A stretch of 52,151 bases of DNA from an uncultured Chryseobacterium sp. (GTDB lineage Bacteria > Bacteroidota > Bacteroidia > Flavobacteriales > Weeksellaceae), in contig CAJYGB010000003.1 of the NCBI GenBank assembly GCA_913774355.1, positions 1-52,151 on the forward strand. Direction: 5' to 3'. The stretch's first letter is position 1, and every line of letters starts with the position of its first letter. Below are positions 17,791 through 25,837 of the stretch, in pieces. Position numbers and translations under genes: made by a program. The notes below the pieces were generated by a model that saw only the letters and a list, made by a program, of their open reading frames with translations, was not told the DNA's origin and searched no databases.

Positions 17791-18672
17791 CTAATCAAAT
17801 TTTTCAATATTGTCAGACTTTGAAACAGTTTTAGCTTTTCCTTTTACCATCGTTTCAGAAATATAAATTAATTGTCCTTTTTTATGAGTATAATAATCGG
17901 AATTTAATAATCTAAAATATCCTTTTCTGAAGTGTGGTATTTTAGAAATTTGGTAGTTCCTTTCATCATAGATTTTATCAGACATTTTAAAAACTACATT
18001 ATTATCTGATCTATCTTCACCTCTCGGAAATGAAATTTTAGGAACACCATCTACTACACATTCAGGAAAACATTTCATATATGCAATTGTGTTGATAGCC
18101 AGCCGGAACATTTTTGACAATGTAACTGATTGTAAATCTCGCTTATTATTTAAATCCTTGTAAAATATGTCTGACATAACACCATTACTTTTGCCATGCG
18201 AGAAATATAATTCTAAAGTATTATTTTCAAATAAAGTCAGGGCAAAAGCATAACCGTTTCTTTCATTAGGAATATGTAGTCCAAAAGAATAATAAACGCA
18301 ATTTGTATCTCCTTTTGTTTTAGTGTAAGTAATTTGTTTCTTTTCGCCATTATCATAAAGATATTTTCTTATTCCGTCTATATCCGATAAATTGGTGTTC
18401 TCAAGAAATTCCTGTAAATATTTTTCTAAAAAGAAAATATGCAGTAAGTCTGCTTTAGAATCTTGTAACCATAATTCTAATCCAGTTATTAATAAATTTC
18501 TTTTTTCAAAGCTTTCACCTGGTAAAAGAGGAGAGTGTAGGATATTGTATCTCAATAATGAGAGAATAATATCATCCGAAAATTCAGGAGTAAGTTTTTT
18601 TTGATTTTTATAGAGTTCATCCCAATAAAATCTCAGTGGAGAACTGTAGCCTATTTTTTTTCCTTTATCCAT
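17791..18672 (-). CDS. Accessory protein with an AcrVA2-like C-terminal pattern (tentative)
   Basis: 293 residues, visibly AT-richer than the flanking esterase gene. The N-terminal 100 residues are helical. A middle beta region (residues 125-156, 'CVYYSFGLHIP...GYAFALTLFE') is followed by a helix (184-200) and a C-terminal motif PHFRKGYFR (246-254)...GQLIYISETMVKGKA (266-280). From memory, this order resembles the AcrVA2 anti-CRISPR and its many non-phage relatives, which end in 'H.R.GH...' then a strand and 'V'. That is a pattern resemblance, not a confirmed homology. A 10-bp direct repeat flanks the gene. It could equally be another uncharacterised accessory family. Confidence 0.45.
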   Translation of the reverse strand: MDKGKKIGYSSPLRFYWDELYKNQKKLTPEFSDDIILSLLRYNILHSPLLPGESFEKRNLLITGLELWLQDSKADLLHIFFLEKYLQEFLENTNLSDIDGIRKYLYDNGEKKQITYTKTKGDTNCVYYSFGLHIPNERNGYAFALTLFENNTLELYFSHGKSNGVMSDIFYKDLNNKRDLQSVTLSKMFRLAINTIAYMKCFPECVVDGVPKISFPRGEDRSDNNVVFKMSDKIYDERNYQISKIPHFRKGYFRLLNSDYYTHKKGQLIYISETMVKGKAKTVSKSDNIEKFD

Positions 18673-19081
18673 TTTGTGTTGAATTATCGTCTTCTGAGAC
18701 TAATATAAGAATACTTCTTTTATAAATTAATTACTACAACAGATATTAATTGATTCTTACGAAAGTAAAAAAAATTTAAGCTTTTAGATAAATATAATAC
18801 GACGAGTTCTGTCGCTGCCTGTTGCTATCTTTCTTCAATAATAAAATCACGACATATATCAGTTGAAAAAATATTAAAAAAAAATTTAATGCGACGAGTT
18901 TTGACGCTACGCCGATAGATATTTGCATTATAGAAAAAAGGAAATGAAATTGGATTTTAAAAATTACGGTGGACATTGTTAGTCTGAACCACCTAAAAAA
19001 TAAGGCTAAAACCTGAAGTCCACTCTAATAAAAAGAGCCTTCAAATTTTAACCTATATAAAACCAAAACAAATTTACACAA
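18673..19081. other. AT-rich divergent intergenic region with a pair of 24-bp repeats
   Basis: About 410 bp. It holds two near copies of TAATrCGACGAGTTyTGwCGCTrC (18795-18818 and 18887-18910) and the promoters of both neighbours, which lack a clean consensus. A minus-strand frame at 18776-18976 is not convincing. Confidence 0.5.
18795..18910 (+). repeat. Two 24-bp direct repeats, 92 bp apart
   Basis: TAATACGACGAGTTCTGTCG(CTGC) at 18795-18818 and TAATGCGACGAGTTTTGACG(CTAC) at 18887-18910 match at 20 of 24 positions. They may be regulator binding sites for the divergent accessory genes or element remnants. Confidence 0.6.
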
Positions 19082-22000
19082 ATGTCTACAAACAACAATG
19101 CGTCACAGACGCTTTTCAGATTCGTAAGCCTAAGAAATCCACAACTTACAGAAACAAAAAGAAGAAATTTAGGATTTATTCATAGACCTTCCGGAGTAAA
19201 AGGGCTTTTTGATGAAGCTATTGCAAATGATGCAGGAAAAAACTTAAAATTAAATGTATTGTCTCAAGTTGCGCGTCAGTTTGAAAATACCAGCTTTAAA
19301 ACTGAAAAGGAAGTTGAAACCAGCGACTTTGGACAACTTTTGATCATCGGAAGAAAAATCTCAAAAAATGAAAAACTTGACGACTTTCATTTTAAGTTTA
19401 CTAAAACTTTTTATGGAAACTTAATTGATCTTGGTAGTAAAGAATTAAACAGTAAAGGCTTGGAGATATTCCAAACTCTTTGGAATAATTTTATTTTCCA
19501 GGTTGTTATCCAAAAAGACTTCTATACGAAAGAAGCGATTGGTCATGTCCTGAAAGCTCTTCATATTGGATTTGCCCAGCATATGGAGATTGATGAAGAT
19601 GTCATAAAAGCAAACGGAGAGAAGAAACCTTTAGAAAATGCGCTGATTGGTAAGATTGTACTTCCGACATATCTCTTTTCTGAAGATAACGGTTTGAATG
19701 CAATTACATCAGATACTTCGAGATCAACTTCCGAGGATAACATTGGAAACATCGCACAACAAAGGCTTATTGCCCAGGCCGAAAAAAACTTGGTCGTAAG
19801 TAAGGCGACTTATAGAAAAGAGTCTTTAATACAACTAAAATCTGAGTTACAAAGCCTACAAGAAGATTATAATAAAGGTAAAAACGAAGCCTATGAAAAT
19901 GCCTATTCAGACTATCTGAAAACTTACGGAGAGGCATTACAGCTATTTGAAAGGAAAGTATTGGCTGTTGAAAAGAGAATCACTCCGGAAACTTCAGAAG
20001 AAGAAAAAGAAAAGCTATATGAATCTTTAAAAGAATTTGTGGTACGGCCATTTGAATTTAATTACTTTGAGGAACTCAGTTCGAGATATCTACAGCAAAA
20101 TCTTTCTCCAAAATCTTTTGATTTATTTGTTGAAATCTTTTTAAGCTCAGATTTTGTAAAACTTTCAAAAAGTACTCCCGAAGCAAAGTCTAAAATTATT
20201 TCGGAAATTGGAGCAAATACCTTTCAGACCAACCAGCATGTTGATACTTTTCAAAAAGCAATAGATACAGTAGAGCGAGAAATTTCTTCAGAATCTCAAA
20301 CTGCAATCGAAAATGGAAGATTACAACAGGAACAGTATGTAAATGTAGGCGGTGCATCGATTCCTATAGTAAATAATACGTCAAAAACACCTCTCGCCTA
20401 TTCATTTGTAGCTTATAATTATTATTCGATCTATTCGGAAGCCAGATCTTTTGCTGACTTTTCTTTTGAAGTTGAAGATACGTCATGGAATGTGTCCAAT
20501 GCTAAAATAAGTGCAGATACTGATTTGGGCCATGTTGAAGAAAAGTACAGCAATATCACGGTATCGGATGATAAAATTATTTTCCCTACAAGTTTGATTA
20601 ATAAATTTCAAAATATCAATAAACTTTTAATAGAAGTAATTTTTTCAAATGGAAGAGAGGCTTATATGGAGCTGTCCCGTCTAGGCAATAAGGAAGTTTA
20701 TACCGGGAAGCTTATTCTGAAAGGGGCTGCTTCTCCAGATGCAGGATCCCAAAAAGGGAGTTCTAAAAGAAAACATTTTGGAATTAAGAGATTAGGGGTT
20801 GCCGATTATATGAAAGTTGTTCAGAGTGTCCATGCATACGTTCCGGGAGAAGTTTCTAATATTGAGAATGTCATGGCGAGCGAACTGAGGCACAAATCAT
20901 CTGTTGCAAGAGACTATTCTGAAATAATAGATACGACTTCAAAATCTCAGGAAACGGAAAAAACGTCTGATACGGGAAAGACTTCAAGAGCAGATATGCA
21001 AACCGAAGTTGCAAAAGAACTTGAAAGGCAACAAGCTTTTAATGCCCATACAAGATATAGTTTTGACGGATTAACCAATAAGTTTGAGATCGGAGCCGAT
21101 TATGCGAATAATACAGCGCAGCATGACAGCACCAGGCAGGCAGTAATGAAGTCTCAGGAAATTACGGAAAAAGCAATGGAAAAAGTCCTTACAAAAATTT
21201 CCGAAGAAAGGGTTCAGAAGATCATTAAGGAATACACCGAAACCAATGTTCATGAGTTCGATAACCGTGGGAAAGTAACCAATACGGACAGCTCTGACAC
21301 ATCACCCAAACATATTACCGGAGTTTACCGATGGATTGATAAAAAGATGAAGAATCAGATCTACAATTATGGTAAGCGTACCATGTTTGAATTCATGATT
21401 CCCGAACCTGCAAAATTACACCGCTTATCTTCAGCTGTTTCAAAAGGTCAGATTCTTACAGCTCCGGTAGATCCGAGGAAAGCAGAGAGACCTCACAATA
21501 TGCCGAATCCTAAAGCTGCTACAAAGGAGTTACTCGAATATTGGGCACAGATTTACGGGGTTCAATTAACGGATCTCCCCAAAGAAGAATTGCAGATCAA
21601 CCAGAACATTACAGGAAGCCCCAATACCACCGGGGATTTCGGTCCCATTGCAGTACCAATCAATATTACTCAAAATTATACTGCGAAAAAAATGAGTGTT
21701 AAGGTGACAGCAAGTTATGGATGGTTTGTAACGCCATGTATATTGTATATTGACAACGGAAAAGGAGGACTGAGAGGCATTATAACATTTGAAAGTCCTT
21801 TTCAGAGAACCTGGGATGAAGATGGATTAAATCTTGAAGGTACGTTCAATTTTACCTATAGGGGAAAAAATGTTAAAAATGTTTCATTCGGTGTAACGTT
21901 AACGTGTAAATTATCTGAAAACTTCATGCAACAATGGTATACTGAAAACTTCAATGCCATTATCACAGCCTATGAAGCGGCATATAAAAAATTCCTTGAT

Positions 22001-22747
22001 GACCAGGCTAAGCTGGATGCAGAACAAAAAGATAAAGAAGCTGAAGCAAAAGAAAAATCCAGCAACTTTTATCGTTATATGGAACATGACGTTTTAAAAC
22101 ATAATTGTGTAGCCTATTTATTACAAGACTATCTAAATGTTTTAGGACAAAACTTCACGAATGGGGACAAGATGGAAAATTTTGAGGTATACTTAAACGA
22201 AGATTTAGACAAATATACTGCTCTTGCCAAATTTTTGGAACAGGCATTTGAATGGGAAATTATGGATTATACATTCTATCCTTACTATTGGGCCAACCGT
22301 AAAATGTGGCGGGAAATGTATGTAAGCGAAAGTGTGGATCCGTTATTCAGAAGTTTTCTACAGGCCGGTATGGCGAGAGTGATTGTAACGGTTAAGCCAG
22401 GCTTTGAAGACGCCATACAGTTTTTCTTAACTACAGGAAAAATTTGGAACGGTGGTGAGGTTCCTGTTATCGGTGATCCGTTATATATGAGTATTGTTGA
22501 TGAAATGCGTCAGCCAACCGGAAAAGCGCAAGGAAAATTCTGGATTACAAGGCTTCCTACGACATTGACTATCCTGCAGGATAAATCTACAGGACTGCCG
22601 GTAGACCAGCCTTTACCGATCTTCCATGAGAATAACCCGGAGAACTGTGAAAATCCTATGGAACTGGAAATTGATACGAGCTTTGTCCAGAGAGATATTC
22701 AGTTAAATCGTTCTGATAAAACAGAGAGTACATTACCTAAAGATTGA
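19082..22747 (+). CDS. Giant accessory protein of unknown function, first gene of a three-gene cassette
   Basis: 1221 residues, family not recognised. No signal peptide, membrane helix or T9SS tail. Layout seen: a helical N-terminus; a likely coiled coil at about 240-300 (QSLQEDYNKGKNEAYENAYS...); a beta-rich part near 440-560; a distinctive segment near 573-600 with VVQSVHAYVPGEVSNIENV; charged helices; YRWIDKKMKNQIYNYGKRTM near 748-767; a second beta domain at about 851-945; a second lysine/alanine-rich helix at 963-1000; and an aromatic C-terminal domain (1067-1130, 'VDPLFRSFLQAGMARV'). Size and mixed coiled-coil/beta architecture suggest a structural or carrier protein, which is inference. 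A terminator-like hairpin separates it from the next gene. Confidence 0.8.
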   Translation: MSTNNNASQTLFRFVSLRNPQLTETKRRNLGFIHRPSGVKGLFDEAIANDAGKNLKLNVLSQVARQFENTSFKTEKEVETSDFGQLLIIGRKISKNEKLDDFHFKFTKTFYGNLIDLGSKELNSKGLEIFQTLWNNFIFQVVIQKDFYTKEAIGHVLKALHIGFAQHMEIDEDVIKANGEKKPLENALIGKIVLPTYLFSEDNGLNAITSDTSRSTSEDNIGNIAQQRLIAQAEKNLVVSKATYRKESLIQLKSELQSLQEDYNKGKNEAYENAYSDYLKTYGEALQLFERKVLAVEKRITPETSEEEKEKLYESLKEFVVRPFEFNYFEELSSRYLQQNLSPKSFDLFVEIFLSSDFVKLSKSTPEAKSKIISEIGANTFQTNQHVDTFQKAIDTVEREISSESQTAIENGRLQQEQYVNVGGASIPIVNNTSKTPLAYSFVAYNYYSIYSEARSFADFSFEVEDTSWNVSNAKISADTDLGHVEEKYSNITVSDDKIIFPTSLINKFQNINKLLIEVIFSNGREAYMELSRLGNKEVYTGKLILKGAASPDAGSQKGSSKRKHFGIKRLGVADYMKVVQSVHAYVPGEVSNIENVMASELRHKSSVARDYSEIIDTTSKSQETEKTSDTGKTSRADMQTEVAKELERQQAFNAHTRYSFDGLTNKFEIGADYANNTAQHDSTRQAVMKSQEITEKAMEKVLTKISEERVQKIIKEYTETNVHEFDNRGKVTNTDSSDTSPKHITGVYRWIDKKMKNQIYNYGKRTMFEFMIPEPAKLHRLSSAVSKGQILTAPVDPRKAERPHNMPNPKAATKELLEYWAQIYGVQLTDLPKEELQINQNITGSPNTTGDFGPIAVPINITQNYTAKKMSVKVTASYGWFVTPCILYIDNGKGGLRGIITFESPFQRTWDEDGLNLEGTFNFTYRGKNVKNVSFGVTLTCKLSENFMQQWYTENFNAIITAYEAAYKKFLDDQAKLDAEQKDKEAEAKEKSSNFYRYMEHDVLKHNCVAYLLQDYLNVLGQNFTNGDKMENFEVYLNEDLDKYTALAKFLEQAFEWEIMDYTFYPYYWANRKMWREMYVSESVDPLFRSFLQAGMARVIVTVKPGFEDAIQFFLTTGKIWNGGEVPVIGDPLYMSIVDEMRQPTGKAQGKFWITRLPTTLTILQDKSTGLPVDQPLPIFHENNPENCENPMELEIDTSFVQRDIQLNRSDKTESTLPKD

Positions 22748-22757
22748 TCTAACCTAG

Positions 22758-22790
22758 AAACTGAGCGGCATTGGCCGCTTAGTTTTATTT
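22758..22790 (+). terminator. Intrinsic terminator or attenuator inside the cassette
   Basis: AAACTGAGCGGC pairs with GCCGCTTAGTTT (one G-U) around a 4-nt loop, followed by TTTTATTT. It lies 11 nt after the giant gene and 15 nt before the next start, so it should reduce read-through to the following genes. Confidence 0.8.
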
Positions 22791-22804
22791 AAAATTCAAA
22801 ACGG

Positions 22805-24052
22805 ATGAAAGATAGAGTTACTGCATTGAGATTACCTAAAAATGATCCCAAAGTAAATAAAATAAAAGTTACAGGTTTAAAACTTCCACCAACGGCTCTT
22901 CCTAAAGCAGATAAGCTTGTAGAGATGCGTCGAAAATATGAGGCCTATTTAAAATATGAAACCGATGGCCATTATAGCACGGTGTATTTAGTTTGTTTAA
23001 TGCTTGGCATGGATAAAAAATTTGCACAAGTTTTAGCCAAAGCAACTGAAGCACCAGATACAACCGTTCATGATGAATTAAGATTTGAATTAAATGATAC
23101 ATGGGGACATCCTTTTGGCCCACAACAGAAGATTCACTCACTTACCGGAGGTTTTCACGGAATTGAGGAGTTTTTTACCGCTATAAAGTTTTTATATACA
23201 CCGAATGACAAAATAGAAGAATTAGGGAAACTCTTACATCGTTTTGGTGATACATATGCACATACTAAAATTGATAATTTAAAACCTGATGACATTAAAG
23301 AACATATTAATTTAGAAAAAGTTGATGACGAAACAATTAAAAAATATATCGAATCCTGGCAGGTGGGTTCGGAACAAACACTTAAAAGTAAGGTAGAGCC
23401 GTGGGTTACTTTTTTTAATTATTATATGCGTGAGTATGGTATTGATTTCTTAGAAAATGAAAGTAAACAAAAAATTATATTTCAAGGTAAAACACTTAAA
23501 GAAGCGTTAAAAGATATATATATGCCAAAAGGTACCTCTGATTTTATTATGTATGGTAAAGATGGCTATACAGGAGAACATGCCTTTGCGGATGGAGGAT
23601 ATCCTGATATGATTTATCTACGTCCAAACTGGTATTTTATTTATGTACAAAATCTAGCATGGCTTATTGCTAATAAATATAATTTGGAATATTCTAAATT
23701 AGATTTATCTTTGTTTAATAAGATGCTTGATTTCTTAAAAAGGAATCAAAAGGAAAAGCCTTCCATGAAAGGGATTATTGATTATGAAATTGCAAAGTTT
23801 TTAGGAAAGAAGGAAATTTATATCCCAGTATACTATGCAAATTCTCCCAGAATATTGGCATCAGTTGATGGAATCAAGACTAATTATTTACAAATAGCTA
23901 AAAATGTTCTGGAACTTACAAAAAAATATATTGTCGAACAAGGCGTACCATCAAATAACATTATGGTAGAAGAAATAAATAATTGGATTAATCCTAAAAT
24001 AAATAGAGGTGGATTTTATGTCACTGAAGCATTTAAAATAATTTTAAAATAA
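22805..24052 (+). CDS. Predicted zinc-dependent phospholipase C/S1-P1 nuclease-like (DUF6765-like) protein
   Basis: 415 residues, AT-rich. Candidate metal ligands: DGH (His56), APDTTVHDE (Asp85, His89), His111 (IHSLTGG), His145-x3-Asp149-x3-His153 (HRFGDTYAH) and GEHAFADGGYPD (His259, Asp268). HxxxD with a nearby histidine, plus an N-terminal DGH and a later GH.F...PD, is the style of zinc phospholipase C/S1-P1 folds and of DUF6765-like toxin domains. No signal peptide. The N-terminus repeats VTALRLP/VTGLKLP (residues 5-11, 22-28). It sits between the giant gene and a small membrane protein gene, 2 nt apart from the latter. An effector role is inference. Confidence 0.6.
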   Translation: MKDRVTALRLPKNDPKVNKIKVTGLKLPPTALPKADKLVEMRRKYEAYLKYETDGHYSTVYLVCLMLGMDKKFAQVLAKATEAPDTTVHDELRFELNDTWGHPFGPQQKIHSLTGGFHGIEEFFTAIKFLYTPNDKIEELGKLLHRFGDTYAHTKIDNLKPDDIKEHINLEKVDDETIKKYIESWQVGSEQTLKSKVEPWVTFFNYYMREYGIDFLENESKQKIIFQGKTLKEALKDIYMPKGTSDFIMYGKDGYTGEHAFADGGYPDMIYLRPNWYFIYVQNLAWLIANKYNLEYSKLDLSLFNKMLDFLKRNQKEKPSMKGIIDYEIAKFLGKKEIYIPVYYANSPRILASVDGIKTNYLQIAKNVLELTKKYIVEQGVPSNNIMVEEINNWINPKINRGGFYVTEAFKIILK

Positions 24053-24054
24053 AA

Positions 24055-24447
24055 ATGAATTTTTTTCAAATATCCTTATTGATTATTACACTGGCGATTA
24101 TATTTTTTACTTGGAAAAAATACCGCTTAATTGCAAATTTTTTCATTGGAATATTAACTTTGATAGCCTTAAGTAATCTTGATTTTTTAGATTTTGAGGG
24201 AAATTTAGATGTTTTTACAATTTCTCACCTCATATTTTCCTTTATACTATTAAGTCTCACAATGTTAATTCCGAATAAGAAGCAAGTTTATATATCTTCA
24301 ATTTTGGCTTTCGTATTAATAATCCTTTTCCTAATATTTGGTATTGATTCCGGCAAATATTTTGAAAAAAAATTCGGAGTAATTGTTCGGGTATTTTTAG
24401 CATTCTTCCCAATTAATTATTGGTATCTATTAAGTAAAAAGGATTAG
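24055..24447 (+). CDS. Small multi-pass membrane protein, possible immunity protein
   Basis: 130 residues, very hydrophobic, with about five membrane segments (residues 4-18, 25-45, 58-75, 81-99, 106-124). It is AT-rich like its neighbours. It starts 2 nt after the stop of the predicted metalloenzyme and ends in a terminator, so the two are co-transcribed. No family is recognised. A membrane protein directly after a putative lipid- or nucleic-acid-attacking enzyme is often an immunity protein; that is context only. Confidence 0.55.
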   Translation: MNFFQISLLIITLAIIFFTWKKYRLIANFFIGILTLIALSNLDFLDFEGNLDVFTISHLIFSFILLSLTMLIPNKKQVYISSILAFVLIILFLIFGIDSGKYFEKKFGVIVRVFLAFFPINYWYLLSKKD

Positions 24448-24496
24448 AACCTAAACTTTATATAATTTCATAGAGAAATTTAAATCACCTACTAAA

Positions 24497-24527
24497 ATCC
24501 CAAGTTACGGCTTGGGATAATTTATTT
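24497..24527 (+). terminator. Intrinsic terminator ending the cassette
   Basis: A perfect 8-bp stem ATCCCAAG/CTTGGGAT with a 6-nt loop, then AATTTATTTT, 50 nt after the membrane protein gene. Confidence 0.75.
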
Positions 24528-24586
24528 TAAAAATACTGTGATTGTAATTACAGATCTTTTTTTGAGATTTTAAAATAATCCTATAT

Positions 24587-25576
24587 TTAATCTTGATTGT
24601 CCAATTGAAATTTTACTCTGTCTGCTTCGATTAGCTGTTTCAATTCTTTTTCGTCAGGTAAATATGTTCTATATTTACTGGCAAATAACTTCTCATTATC
24701 TGACATCACAGAGTATTTTACAACCGTTTCATCTTTTTCGGTACATAAAATCATTCCTATCGTGGGATTGTCGTCTGCTCCCTTTTTAAGGTCATTATAC
24801 ATCCTTACGTACATATCCATTTGACCTATCGCTTCATGAGTAAGCTTATGAGTCTTCAGATCAACAAGTATAAAGCATTTCAAATAGTAGTTATAAAATA
24901 CAAGGTCCACAAAAAAATCAGAGGTATCAGTAACAATGTGCTGCTGTCTTGCTACAAAGGCAAATCCTTTCCCCAGCTCCATCAAAAACTTTTGAAGATG
25001 CGTTATTAAAGCCGATTCTATTTGGGTTTCAGTCTGTGATATGTCTGAGGGAATACCTAAGAACTCAAAGATATATGGATCTTTTATAAAATTGGGTACC
25101 TCCTTATTTTCCGATATCGGCAATTTCAGTAATCTTCCTAAATACTGGCTGTCAATATTTCTTTGAAGTGTCCTGGTATTCCAATTCCCTTCAATCGAGT
25201 GTTCTATATACTGTATTCTATATTCAGGATTCTCAACTCTGCTGATAATTCTGTAGTGGGTCCAGCTTAATTCGGTACGCACTGCGTTCCAAATTGGAAA
25301 CGCTATGAAAAAAGCCCGCATATTATTAAGGTTCCTCTCATTAAAGCCTTTTCCAAATTCCAATGATAGTTGTGCAGCAAGATTCTTCAAAACCGATTTA
25401 CCATACTTTGCCCGTAGCTCACCGTTCTGCTCATCTTCAATGATAAGCTTTCCAATTTCCCAATACATTTTCAGCAATATCGTATTACTGCTTCTGTATA
25501 CTTGGGTTTTTGCATCAATAATAATTTTTGCAATGGAACTGTAAAGCTCCTGATTGAACTGTGATTTTTCTATCAT
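24587..25576 (-). CDS. PDDEXK nuclease domain protein, YhcG/DUF1016 family
   Basis: 329 residues. The N-terminal DUF1016 domain (about 1-150) carries 'YWEIGKLIIE', 'GKGFNERNLNNMRAF' and 'LSWTHYRIISRV'. The C-terminal YhcG-type PD-(D/E)xK domain carries 'FFVDLVFYN' and 'FILVDLKTHKLTHEAIGQMD', giving Asp...Asp-Leu-Lys as the catalytic core. The family is widespread on accessory DNA and is linked to defence or transposon-associated nuclease roles, without a settled function. A -7 promoter element lies just 4 nt before the start codon. It converges with the cassette genes upstream in the window. Confidence 0.85.
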   Translation of the reverse strand: MIEKSQFNQELYSSIAKIIIDAKTQVYRSSNTILLKMYWEIGKLIIEDEQNGELRAKYGKSVLKNLAAQLSLEFGKGFNERNLNNMRAFFIAFPIWNAVRTELSWTHYRIISRVENPEYRIQYIEHSIEGNWNTRTLQRNIDSQYLGRLLKLPISENKEVPNFIKDPYIFEFLGIPSDISQTETQIESALITHLQKFLMELGKGFAFVARQQHIVTDTSDFFVDLVFYNYYLKCFILVDLKTHKLTHEAIGQMDMYVRMYNDLKKGADDNPTIGMILCTEKDETVVKYSVMSDNEKLFASKYRTYLPDEKELKQLIEADRVKFQLDNQD

Positions 25577-25580
25577 TTAC

Positions 25581-25588
25581 CAAAATTA
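25581..25588 (-). promoter_or_regulatory. -7 promoter element of the YhcG nuclease gene, leaderless mRNA predicted
   Basis: The minus strand reads TAATTTTG, an exact TAnnTTTG, ending 4 nt before the ATG at 25576. Confidence 0.55.
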
Positions 25589-25837
25589 CAAAATTTACTT
25601 TATCTTCGAGTTGGCCGACATAGGATCATTAGCCAATACCAATGATTAACCTGATATGATAAAACACTCCAAACATTCAGCAATTGCTTTTATAAATTGG
25701 AAGCAACTATTAATGGTTTTAAACTAAGACAAAAGCGGTCCAAGCCCAATGCGAATGTTTACTTTTTAGTACTATATGGAGATTCCTGCAGCATGACAAA
25801 AAGATCAGTCTACATCGGCAGTGTAAGAATTATAAAA

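Noticed and set aside
18776..18976. 66-codon minus-strand hydrophobic frame
   Set aside because: Made by AT-rich DNA and crosses both 24-bp repeats; not convincing as a gene.
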